This document shows, piece by piece, positions 41,626-49,287 of a stretch of 64,000 nt of DNA. Position numbers and translations under genes: made by a program. The stretch comes from Billgrantia gudaonensis. GTDB lineage: Bacteria; Pseudomonadota; Gammaproteobacteria; Pseudomonadales; Halomonadaceae. The notes beneath the pieces were generated by a model. It had not been told where the DNA came from and searched no databases. It worked only from the letters and a program-made list of their open reading frames with translations. The DNA lies in contig NZ_FNES01000003.1 of NCBI RefSeq assembly GCF_900100195.1, positions 310,001 to 374,000 of the forward strand, written 5' to 3'. Position 1 is the first letter of the stretch, and each line of letters opens with the position of its first letter.

Positions 41626-42722
41626 ACAGGCCCTGCTTGAGGCTGGCTTCGATGAACTGATCCAGGTCGCCGTCCAATACCTTCTCGCAGTTGCTCGTCT
41701 GCACGCCGGTGCGCAGATCCTTGATGCGCTGGTCGTCGAGCACGTAGGAGCGGATCTGACTGCCCCAGCCGATGTCCGCCTTGGCCTCCTCGGCCTGCTG
41801 CTTGGCGGCGTTGCGCTTGTCCATCTCGTGCTCCCACAGCTTCGCCTTGAGCTGCTTCATGGCGAAGTCGCGGTTGGCATGCTGGCTGCGCTGGCTCTGG
41901 CACGCCACCACGATGCCGGTCGGCTCGTGGGTGATGCGCACGGCGGAGTCGGTGGTGTTGACGTGCTGGCCGCCCGCCCCGCTGGAGCGGTAGGTGTCGA
42001 CGCGCAGGTCCGCCGGGTTGATCTCGACCTCGAAGCTGTCGTCCACCTCCGGCGACAGGAACACCGAGGCAAAGGAGGTGTGGCGACGCCCACCGGAATC
42101 GAAGGGACTCTTGCGCACCAGGCGATGCACGCCGGTCTCGGTACGCAGCCAGCCGAAGGCATAATCGCCCTGCACGTGCAGGGTCGCCGACTTGATGCCG
42201 GCCACCTCGCCGCCGGAAAGCTCGATGATTTCCGCCTTGAAGCCGTGGTGCTCGCACCAGCGCAGGTACATGCGCAGCAGCATGTTGGCCCAGTCCTGGG
42301 CCTCGGTGCCACCGGAACCGGCCTGGATGTCCAGGTAGGCGTTGTTGGCGTCCATCTCGCCGGAAAACATGCGCCGAAACTCGAGCTTCTGAAGGTTCGT
42401 CTCGAAGCCTTCGAGCTCCTTTTCGACCTCGGCGACGGTGCCTTCGTCCGCTTCCATCTCGGCCAGCTCGAGCAGGTCGCGGCTGTCGCCGAGCCCCTGC
42501 TCCAGCTCGTCGATGGTGGCGACGATGTCCTCGAGCGTGGCGCGCTCCTTGCCGAGTTTCTGGGCGTAGTCCGGATCGTTCCAGACGTCAGGGTCCTCGA
42601 GCTCGCGGGTGACTTCCTCTAGCCGATCCTTCTTCTCGGCATAGTCAAAGATACCCCCTCAGGACGTCTGTCCGCTCAGACAGGTCCTTGATGCGGTTGT
42701 GGATGGCGTTGGTTTCCAGCAT
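41624..42722 (-). CDS. prfB: Peptide chain release factor 2 (programmed +1 frameshift)
   Basis: RF2, terminating at UGA and UAA. Reading from ATG at 42722 gives 25 codons (start [20 protein letters not shown]) and then in-frame UGA at 42647-42645. A +1 shift joins the main frame to give about 365 residues, the length of E. coli RF2. The catalytic GGQ is in [15 protein letters not shown]; the stop-codon recognition SPF is in [15 protein letters not shown]. Frameshifting lets RF2 levels control RF2 synthesis. Upstream of lysS. Confidence 0.97.
42645..42659 (-). promoter_or_regulatory. prfB autoregulatory frameshift site
   Basis: Minus strand reads AGGGGG-TAT-CTT-TGA-C: an internal SD-like AGGGGG (42659-42654), a 3-base spacer, the slippery CTT, then TGA-C. 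This is the canonical RF2 recoding element. Confidence 0.97.
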
Positions 42723-42853
42723 GGATCGCTCACCTGAATCGTCAGTGGCAAAACGGCCGCCGCGGCACTGGTCGAACACCAGGCCCCGGCGGCACGGAAA
42801 AGACGGCCATTGTAGCGAATGTGCCGCGCCATCGCATCATGGCGGCATCGACC

Positions 42854-42893
42854 CGATGCAGGCGACCCGGCCGAAGCCGGGTCGCCTGCATCG
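42854..42893 (-). terminator. Terminator-like hairpin after fadL
   Basis: Perfect 18-bp stem (42854-42871 with 42876-42893) and a CGAA tetraloop, 18 bases beyond the fadL stop. There is no T-run on the minus strand. It also lies upstream of prfB. Confidence 0.7.
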
Positions 42894-42911
42894 CGATGGA
42901 CGAAATCGCCG

Positions 42912-44246
42912 TCAGAAGCGGTAGGTCAGCTGTGCGCCGAAACCATGAGCCTCGTTCTTGTAGTCAGCGGTGTAGGTAGAAGTGATCAAGCCACTGGCAT
43001 CCTCTCTATCCTGATCTACCTTCGTGCTGCGCTCGGTCAGATAGGAATACGCGAAGTCCAGCGTCAGATTCTCGGTGGGCGTCCAGCCGGCCCCCAGCGA
43101 GAAGATGCGGCGATCGTCCGAGGGAATTCGGGCACTGCGGAACTCGTCGCTGGTCGGCGTATTGTCGATGGTGACGCCGGCCCGCAGCACCCATTGCGGA
43201 TTGAGCTGGTATTCACCACCCGCGGCAAAGGCCCAGGCATTGGAGTAGTCCTGTTCCTCATAAGTAATGGGAGGTCCATTCGGGTCATTTGGATCGACCA
43301 CGCGAATTTCATCGAACTGGCTCCAGCGCGTCCAGGAAGCCCCGAACATCAACTTGAGGTTGTCGCTCATCTGCTGGGTAATGGAAAAGTTGATGGTCTC
43401 AGGGGTGGTCAGATCAAGCTGAGCATCCTTCTCTTGCTGTTCACCAGTCAGTGGATTGACGTAGATATTGCCACTCGCATCTCGTGCTCGATAGTCGCCT
43501 TCCAAGGTGTAGCTCACCTTGGAGCGATAGGTCAGGCCCAGCGTGGTTTCTGGTACTGGCTGGAAGACCACCCCAAGATTGTATCCCCAGCCATCATCAT
43601 CACCCTCTACTCGCGCATCTAGCTCTTGCGTTCCAGTGACTGACGGTGGCATCCCGGAAAATGTTGGTGTAGGTACCTGTCGATGCAGCTCCCCATCCAC
43701 GCGGTTATAGGTAAGACCCGCCCCTACCGACCATTGGTCGTTGAAGCGATAAGAAACGGTCGGCTGGGCACTCATTACCGTGAGCTGGGTGTAGTTGCCC
43801 AGGTTGCGGCCGATGAAGCCGTCTTCGTAGTCCGTCTCCGAACCAAAAGGCGCATAGACACCGAAGCCGAAGGCCAGCTTGTCGGTCACCGGTTGGGCAT
43901 AGAAGGCGAAGGGAATGAATTTCCCAGGCACCATATCGCCATCAGCAGACCCATCAGTGTGAACCGGAGCACCATTACGGGTAGCGGTGGCATTATCGAT
44001 ATCGCTACTGACGTTGAGATAGGTGCCACCCGCCGTCACCTGGGCGCGATCGAGGAACGACATCCCCGCCGGGTTGCCGAACACGATGGTGGCGTCGTTG
44101 ACGTTGGAACTGCGTCCGGCGTGGCCGTAGCCCTGACCGCTGACGCTCTGCTCGTTGACCTGGTAGCCGCCGGCGTGTGCCTGGCCGGCGATGGCGGCAG
44201 CGGCAATGGCCACGGCCCAGGACAGCTTGTTGAACTTGTTGTACAT
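42912..44246 (-). CDS. fadL: FadL family outer-membrane long-chain fatty acid porin
   Basis: 444 residues with a signal peptide (VAIAAAAIAGQAHA, cleavage near residue 25) and the FadL N-terminal hatch GGYQVNEQSVSGQGYGHAGR, then NDATIVFGNPAGMSFLD. The rest is beta-barrel with alternating aromatic strands, ending in GFGAQLTYRF, the C-terminal Phe typical of outer-membrane proteins. It takes up hydrophobic substrates such as fatty acids. Divergent from the merR-copA operon. A PsrA-like palindrome lies about 100 bases upstream (44346-44359). The central surface loops have lower GC than the neighbours. Confidence 0.9.
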   Translation of the reverse strand: MYNKFNKLSWAVAIAAAAIAGQAHAGGYQVNEQSVSGQGYGHAGRSSNVNDATIVFGNPAGMSFLDRAQVTAGGTYLNVSSDIDNATATRNGAPVHTDGSADGDMVPGKFIPFAFYAQPVTDKLAFGFGVYAPFGSETDYEDGFIGRNLGNYTQLTVMSAQPTVSYRFNDQWSVGAGLTYNRVDGELHRQVPTPTFSGMPPSVTGTQELDARVEGDDDGWGYNLGVVFQPVPETTLGLTYRSKVSYTLEGDYRARDASGNIYVNPLTGEQQEKDAQLDLTTPETINFSITQQMSDNLKLMFGASWTRWSQFDEIRVVDPNDPNGPPITYEEQDYSNAWAFAAGGEYQLNPQWVLRAGVTIDNTPTSDEFRSARIPSDDRRIFSLGAGWTPTENLTLDFAYSYLTERSTKVDQDREDASGLITSTYTADYKNEAHGFGAQLTYRF

Positions 44247-44345
44247 GGTCTCGATTCCTCTTGCTCGGACGCTGACGTTGTTGTCGGGCCCTCGACGGGG
44301 CGCTCTGCGTTCAGTTGTCGCTTATCGATCTTCACGGATCAAGGG

Positions 44346-44359
44346 CAAACGTTCGTTTT
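44346..44359. promoter_or_regulatory. Possible PsrA-type operator upstream of fadL
   Basis: CAAAC-GTTC-GTTTT fits the (G/C)AAAC-N(2-4)-GTTT motif recognised by the fatty-acid sensor PsrA in Pseudomonas. It is in the fadL-merR intergenic region, 100 bases upstream of fadL. Single site, short motif. Confidence 0.35.
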
Positions 44360-44452
44360 AATGCGTAAAACGCTCATACTTTAGTGGCAGATCCGTCTAA
44401 GCCATTGAACATACGTTTGATCGCAATGCCTGGCCGAGGCGCCAAAAACGAC

Positions 44453-44484
44453 TTGACCCTTGTGTTACCCAAAGGTTTTACACT
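44453..44484 (+). promoter_or_regulatory. MerR-type promoter of the merR-copA operon
   Basis: TTGACC (44453-44458) and TACACT (44479-44484) are separated by 20 bases (19 if TTACAC is used), the over-long spacer typical of promoters activated by MerR proteins. The spacer contains CCTTG...CAAAGG, an imperfect dyad. The regulator gene starts 31 bases downstream. Confidence 0.65.
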
Positions 44485-44514
44485 GTCGATGTATCGACAA
44501 CCACGAGAGTCGTC

Positions 44515-44961
44515 ATGAAAGTCAGCGAACTGGCCCGACACGCCGGAGTCACCGCCGAGACGGTGCGTCACTACACCCGCGAGGGTCTGTTGAGCCCCGA
44601 CCGCGAACCCAGCAACGGCTACCACCGCTACGACGAGACCGACCTGGAACGGCTGCGCTTCATCCAGCGCGCCCGCACCCTGGGCTTCAGCGTGGCCGAG
44701 GTGCGCGACATCCTCGCCCATGCCGACCACGGCGACTCACCCTGCCCCATGGTGCGCGACCTGCTCGCCGCCCGGCTGCCGGAAATCCACCGCCGCATCG
44801 CCGAGCTGCAAGCGCTGGCCGCGCGCATGGAGCAAGCACTCGACGCCTGGGCCGACATGCCCGACGGCACGCCCGACGGTCATAGCCTGTGCCGGCTGAT
44901 CGAGAGTTTTCCCGAACCGCTGCTAGGCGACGAGGAGCAGCCCGCCAAGGAGGCCCGATGA
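44515..44961 (+). CDS. MerR family metal-responsive regulator
   Basis: 148 residues. N-terminal winged helix: [20 protein letters not shown] and [21 protein letters not shown] long dimerisation helix follows (about 80-112), then the ligand loop. Cys77 and Cys126 are the only cysteines, with His72 and His123 nearby. CueR-type copper sensors use Cys112/Cys120 with Ser77; divalent sensors such as ZntR and MerR have Cys near 77. Here the position equivalent to CueR Cys112 is Trp112. Its stop overlaps the copA start by 4 bases (ATGA), so the pump is very probably its target. Confidence 0.88.
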   Translation: MKVSELARHAGVTAETVRHYTREGLLSPDREPSNGYHRYDETDLERLRFIQRARTLGFSVAEVRDILAHADHGDSPCPMVRDLLAARLPEIHRRIAELQALAARMEQALDAWADMPDGTPDGHSLCRLIESFPEPLLGDEEQPAKEAR

Positions 44962-47753
44962 ACGCTAGACGAACGCTGGTTCGCACCGTGCCCGGCATGA
45001 GCTGCCAGGGCTGTGTGGCCAACATGCGCCGCGCCATTCTGGCGCGTGATCCAGAGGCCGAAGTGACCGGTACGCCAGCCGAGAAGCGCCTGGAGGTCAC
45101 GGCCGCTCTCGACGCCGAGACACTGGACGGTGTACTGGAAGATGCCGGCTATCCTCCCGAGACAGGATCCGGCGACGCCGACGAGCGACGCCGGCGCACC
45201 CGTAACGTGCCGGGCATGAGCTGCCAGGGCTGCGTGAAACGCATGCGCGAGGCGATCCAGGCCCGCGATCCGCATGCCGAGGTGACCGGCATGCCGGAAA
45301 AGCAGCGCCTGGAAGTGACCACCACACTCGATGACGATGCCCTGGACGAGATCCTGCACGAGGCGGGCTACCCGCCCGGCGAAGCGGCGGAGCCGCAAAC
45401 CGACGGTACACCGGAAAGTGCGAGCGAGGAGGACCGTTCGTCCACGACCGCCAGCGATGCGCCCATGGAAGGGGCCACCACCCAGCGGCTGTCGATCAGC
45501 GGCATGACCTGCGCCAGTTGCGTGAAGAGCGTACAGCAGGCGCTGGAGCGCACGCCCGGAGTGGCCACGGCCAGCGTCAACTTCGGCACCCACGCCGCCC
45601 AGGTGCACGGTACGGCCGAGACCGATGCCCTGGTGGCGGCGGTAGAGTCCGTGGGCTACGGCGCCGAACCCATCGTCGACCTGCGCCAGGCCGAAGCGAC
45701 CCGTGCCGAGAAGGACGAAAAAACCTACCGCCAGCGTCTGCGCGGCAGCGCCTGGTCGCTGGCACTCGCGGTGCCGCTGATGGCCAGCATGTTCGTCTAC
45801 CATCCGCATCCGATGGGGGGCGGGCGCCTCTACTGGCTGGTGGTCGGCCTGCTGACGCTGGCCATCATGGCCTTTCCCGGCCGCCACTTCTTCGTCAACG
45901 CCTGGAAGAACTTCAAGCACCATCAGGCCAACATGGACACCCTGGTGGCCATGGGCACCGGCACCGCCTGGCTCTACTCCATGGCAGTGGTGGCCTTCGC
46001 TCCCTGGCTGCCCGAAGTGGCCCAGGGGATCTACTTCGAGGCCTCGGCGATGGTCATCGGCCTGGTCCTGCTCGGCAACGCCATGGAGCTCAAGGCGCGC
46101 GGCCGCACCAGCGAGGCACTCAAGCGCCTGCTCGACCTGCAAAGCCGCACTGCACGAGTGATCCGCGACGGCCAGGAGCAGGAGGTCGATATCGATGCGG
46201 TACGCGAGGGAGACCATATCCGCGTGCGGCCCGGGGAGCGCCTGCCGGTGGACGGCCAGGTCACCGAGGGCTCGAGCCACATCGACGAGTCCATGCTCAC
46301 CGGCGAGCCGGTGCCCGTGGCCAAGGGCGAAGGCGACGAGGTGAGCGCCGGCACCGTCAACGGCAAGGGTGGCCTGGTCTACCGCGCGACCCGAGTGGGC
46401 AGCGACACGCGCCTGGGGCAGATCACCGAACAGGTGGCCCGCGCCCAGAACTCCCGTCCACCGATCGGCGAGCTGGCTGACAAGGTATCGAGCGTGTTCG
46501 TGCCCTCGGTGATGATCGTTGCCGTGATCACGGCGCTGGCCTGGTTCAACTTCGGCGCCGAGCCGCGGGTGATCCACATGCTGGTGACCGCCACCACGGT
46601 GCTGATCATCGCCTGCCCCTGCGCCCTGGGCCTGGCCACGCCGATCTCCACGATGATCGGTGTGGGCAAGGCGGCCGAACACGGCGTGCTGGTGAGAAGC
46701 GGCGAGGCACTGCAGACGGCGAGCAAGCTCACCACCCTGGTGGTGGACAAGACCGGCACTCTCACCGAGGGCAAGCCGCGTGTCACCGAGGCGCACTTTT
46801 TCTCTGGCGTAGGCCTCGACGGCGATGAGCGCACGGTGCTGGGATGGGTGGCCGCCCTGGAGCGAGGGTCCGAGCATCCGCTGGCCGCGGCGCTGCTGGC
46901 ACATGCCGAAGCGGCCGACGCCGAGGTCGCCGACATCCACGACTTCGACAGCATCACCGGCGGCGGCGTGACGGCGCGCACTGCCGACGACGAACGACTG
47001 CTGCTGGGCAATGCCCGGCTCCTGGAGGACGCCGGCATCGACCTTGGCAGCGGTCGCCAGAAGGCGGAAACGCTGGAGGAGAAGGCGCGCACGGTAGTGT
47101 ACTTCGCCATCGACGGTCGGTTGGCCGCCATCTTCGGCGTCAGTGACCCCCTGCGCAACGATACCGTGGCTGCCGTGAAGCGTCTGCAGGCCGATGGCCT
47201 CAAGGTGGTGATGCTCACCGGCGACAACGCCCACACTGCCGCCGCCATTGCTCGGGAAGTGGGCATCGACGACTACCGCGCCGGCCTCAAGCCCGAGGAC
47301 AAGCACGCCGAGATCGAGCGCCTGCAGAACGCTGGCGAGGTCGTCGGCATGGTGGGCGACGGCATCAACGACGCCCCGGCGCTGGCCCGCGCCAACGTCG
47401 GCTTCGCCATCGGCCAGGGTACTGACGTAGCCATCGAAAGTGCTGGCATCACGCTGATGCGCGGCTCGCTTCACGGCATTGCCGATGCCATCGAGATCAG
47501 CCGCATGACGCTTGCCAACATCAAGCAGAATCTGGTCGGCGCCTTCGGGTACAACGCATTGTGCATCCCCATCGCTGCCGGCGTGCTCTACCCGCTCACC
47601 GGCATGCTGCTTTCGCCCATGATCGCCGGAGCCGCCATGTCGCTGTCGTCGATCACCGTGGTCAGCAATGCCAATCGGCTGCGGCTCAAGCGCCCGCAGG
47701 GCACCGCCCATGCCCCGTCCACCGCTCGCGCAACCCAGGAGGCCAACGCATGA
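44958..47753 (+). CDS. copA: P1B-type copper-exporting ATPase with three HMA domains
   Basis: 931 residues. Three N-terminal metal-binding domains: GMSCQGC at 13-19 and 86-92, and GMTCASC at 182-188. The first two are near copies of each other. The core has eight TM helices, TGEP (actuator), [12 protein letters not shown] in the ion-pathway helix (about 550-561), the phosphorylation site DKTGTLTEG (about 597), SEHPLA, and [17 protein letters not shown] and [15 protein letters not shown] in the last helices fit the Cu(I) signature. AAGGAGG precedes the ATG, which overlaps the regulator stop. Pumps copper from cytoplasm to periplasm. Confidence 0.92.
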   Translation: MNARRTLVRTVPGMSCQGCVANMRRAILARDPEAEVTGTPAEKRLEVTAALDAETLDGVLEDAGYPPETGSGDADERRRRTRNVPGMSCQGCVKRMREAIQARDPHAEVTGMPEKQRLEVTTTLDDDALDEILHEAGYPPGEAAEPQTDGTPESASEEDRSSTTASDAPMEGATTQRLSISGMTCASCVKSVQQALERTPGVATASVNFGTHAAQVHGTAETDALVAAVESVGYGAEPIVDLRQAEATRAEKDEKTYRQRLRGSAWSLALAVPLMASMFVYHPHPMGGGRLYWLVVGLLTLAIMAFPGRHFFVNAWKNFKHHQANMDTLVAMGTGTAWLYSMAVVAFAPWLPEVAQGIYFEASAMVIGLVLLGNAMELKARGRTSEALKRLLDLQSRTARVIRDGQEQEVDIDAVREGDHIRVRPGERLPVDGQVTEGSSHIDESMLTGEPVPVAKGEGDEVSAGTVNGKGGLVYRATRVGSDTRLGQITEQVARAQNSRPPIGELADKVSSVFVPSVMIVAVITALAWFNFGAEPRVIHMLVTATTVLIIACPCALGLATPISTMIGVGKAAEHGVLVRSGEALQTASKLTTLVVDKTGTLTEGKPRVTEAHFFSGVGLDGDERTVLGWVAALERGSEHPLAAALLAHAEAADAEVADIHDFDSITGGGVTARTADDERLLLGNARLLEDAGIDLGSGRQKAETLEEKARTVVYFAIDGRLAAIFGVSDPLRNDTVAAVKRLQADGLKVVMLTGDNAHTAAAIAREVGIDDYRAGLKPEDKHAEIERLQNAGEVVGMVGDGINDAPALARANVGFAIGQGTDVAIESAGITLMRGSLHGIADAIEISRMTLANIKQNLVGAFGYNALCIPIAAGVLYPLTGMLLSPMIAGAAMSLSSITVVSNANRLRLKRPQGTAHAPSTARATQEANA

Positions 47754-47824
47754 GCTGGATCGTCAATCTTGCCGGACTCGCCCTGATCGCCGCCATCGCC
47801 TGGTGGTTCTGGAAGCCGAGCTGA
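47750..47824 (+). CDS. 24-residue membrane microprotein coupled to copA
   Basis: The ATG overlaps the copA stop as ATGA and has an AGGAGG SD inside the copA end. The peptide begins [18 protein letters not shown] and ends WFWKPS: one hydrophobic helix with a Trp-rich interface and a short basic tail. No Cys, Met or His ligand beyond Met1. From memory it resembles the N-terminal membrane anchor of cupredoxin-domain proteins found near copper pumps, but that is unverified. A small accessory or regulator of CopA is a reasonable inference. Confidence 0.7.
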   Translation: MSWIVNLAGLALIAAIAWWFWKPS

Positions 47825-47872
47825 CGAGCCGACCTGCTAGGCTATAGAGGCAATCGTGTCAGGAGCTTTGCC

Positions 47873-48292
47873 ATGCCCAAGCTAAACGGCGTGCTGGAAA
47901 CCGCGCTCTACGTGGAGGACATGGACCGGGCGCGGATCTTCTTCGAAGGGGTGATGGGGCTGGAACCGTTCAATGCCGACCACCGTTTCACCGCCTACGA
48001 CGTCGGAGCCAGCACGGTCCTGCTGTTGTTTCGCCAGGGCGAGACGCTGGAAACCGTTCACTTGCCCGACGGCATGGGCACCATCCCGCCCCACGACGGT
48101 AAAGGACGCGTGCACGTGGCCTTCGCCGTCGTCGCCAGCGAACTGCCCGCCTGGGAGCGCCAGCTCGACGATCACGGCATCGCCATCGAGGGTCGCACCC
48201 ACTGGCCGCGTGGTGGCGAGAGCGTCTACTTTCGCGACCCGGACGGACACCTATTGGAACTCGCCACGCCCGGCGTCTGGCCCAACTATTGA
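47873..48292 (+). CDS. VOC family protein (glyoxalase/dioxygenase fold)
   Basis: 139 residues with two beta-alpha-beta-beta-beta modules: LETALYVEDMDRARIFFEGV in the first and RVHVAFAVVASELPAWERQL in the second. Potential metal ligands are His in VHVAF and Glu in HLLELATPG; the classic first-module His is replaced by Glu in LETALY. Substrate unknown. It follows the copA microprotein by 48 bases on the same strand; a functional tie to copper is not shown. Confidence 0.85.
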   Translation: MPKLNGVLETALYVEDMDRARIFFEGVMGLEPFNADHRFTAYDVGASTVLLLFRQGETLETVHLPDGMGTIPPHDGKGRVHVAFAVVASELPAWERQLDDHGIAIEGRTHWPRGGESVYFRDPDGHLLELATPGVWPNY

Positions 48293-48340
48293 CAGGAGAC
48301 GTGCCCACGCCACTGAAACGTCAGCGAGCGCAGCCACTTT

Positions 48341-48958
48341 TCAACTCACTCCCATGTAACGGCCGGGCTTGTGATTCAGGGCAATGATCAGGTTGAGCGC
48401 CACCGCGCCCAGCACCGAGAGACCCACCCGCTCCGGCGGTAGAACCAACAGGGCGGCGAGCATGATGGCGGCGTCGATGCCAAGCTGAACGTAACCCGCC
48501 CGCCAGCCGTAGCGATCCTGGAGGAAAAGCACCAATATGTTCACCCCGCCAAGGCTTGCCCGGTGACGAAACAGGATCAGCATGCCCAGCCCGATCAGAC
48601 AGCCGCCCATCAGCGCCGCGTAGAGCGGCTGTAGCTCATCGATGACGACCCACTGCCCGGTCAGTTCCGAAAACAGCGAAACGAGCCCGATGGCGGCGAA
48701 AGTGCGCAAGGTGAACGACCACCCCATGCGCCGGATCGCCAACCAGTAGAACGGCACGTTGATCAGAAAGAACCACACCCCGAAGCGCCAACCGGTGGCG
48801 TACTGCAGCAGGAAGGCGAGGCCGGCGGTGCTGCCAGTGAGCAGCAGCGCCTGAGTATAGAAAGTGACGCCGAGTGCCACGAACAGCGTCCCCACCAGCA
48901 TCGCCATCACGTCCTCGTAGGGACGATGGGGATCTTTCGGCAAGTCCTGTGGATCCAT
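48341..48958 (-). CDS. YitT family membrane protein
   Basis: 205 residues with five or six hydrophobic segments, including AMLVGTLFVALGVTFYTQAL and LYAALMGGCLIGLGMLILF. The motifs GSTAGLAFLLQYATGW and HRASLGGVNILVLFLQ fit the YitT/DUF161 family. The usual C-terminal DUF2179 domain is absent, which is common in gammaproteobacterial members. Transport function is assumed but unproved. The stop codon lies within a 22-base sequence that resembles the end of repeat family B. Confidence 0.85.
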   Translation of the reverse strand: MDPQDLPKDPHRPYEDVMAMLVGTLFVALGVTFYTQALLLTGSTAGLAFLLQYATGWRFGVWFFLINVPFYWLAIRRMGWSFTLRTFAAIGLVSLFSELTGQWVVIDELQPLYAALMGGCLIGLGMLILFRHRASLGGVNILVLFLQDRYGWRAGYVQLGIDAAIMLAALLVLPPERVGLSVLGAVALNLIIALNHKPGRYMGVS

Positions 48959-49111
48959 GGTGATGTCCTTATATCGGCTGCGTGAGCACTGATTTACGTC
49001 ATGAGCGAAGGGAGGTTGGCCGCCGCCGGAGCGAAGCGACCGGAGTTGACTGGCCGCTCAATGAGGCTTGCGCCATTCCGCCAACGGCCAGGCTATCGAG
49101 CGCGCTACGCT
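48959..49111. other. Non-coding gap upstream of the YitT gene
   Basis: Part of a 329-base gene-free stretch between the YitT and recJ genes. This half presumably holds the YitT promoter on the minus strand; no convincing -10/-35 pair was recognised. The other half is repeat family B copy 2. Confidence 0.5.
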
Positions 49112-49260
49112 TGTCTGAAAACTGCCTGCGCTCGGTCATACGGCGTTGAAAAATCGGCTCGTGCGCGAGTCCGATCTAAGTACTCATTGACACCACGTAA
49201 AGTCGCGTGCGAGCCCCGTCCGTCTTTTCACCGATTTTTGCCTTGTCTGACCATCGCTCG
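49112..49260 (-). repeat. Dispersed repeat family B, copy 2
   Basis: About 149 bases, inverted relative to copy 1 (10525-10634). Arms AAAAATCGG (49149-49157) and CCGATTTTT (49231-49239) pair perfectly, and GGCTCG (49156-49161) pairs with CGAGCC (49210-49215) inside. The loop keeps GTCAATGAGTACTT (minus strand), as in copy 1. An insertion on both arms makes it longer than copy 1. It ends 27 bases beyond the recJ stop codon. Confidence 0.78.
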
Positions 49261-49287
49261 ACGACGTTTCGGACAAAGCTGAGGAAA

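Noticed and set aside
44880..47711. A 943-codon open frame antisense to copA
   Set aside because: High-GC codon bias leaves the antisense frame open; the translated product is His/Gly/Ala-rich with no family resemblance, while the sense strand has every P1B-ATPase motif.
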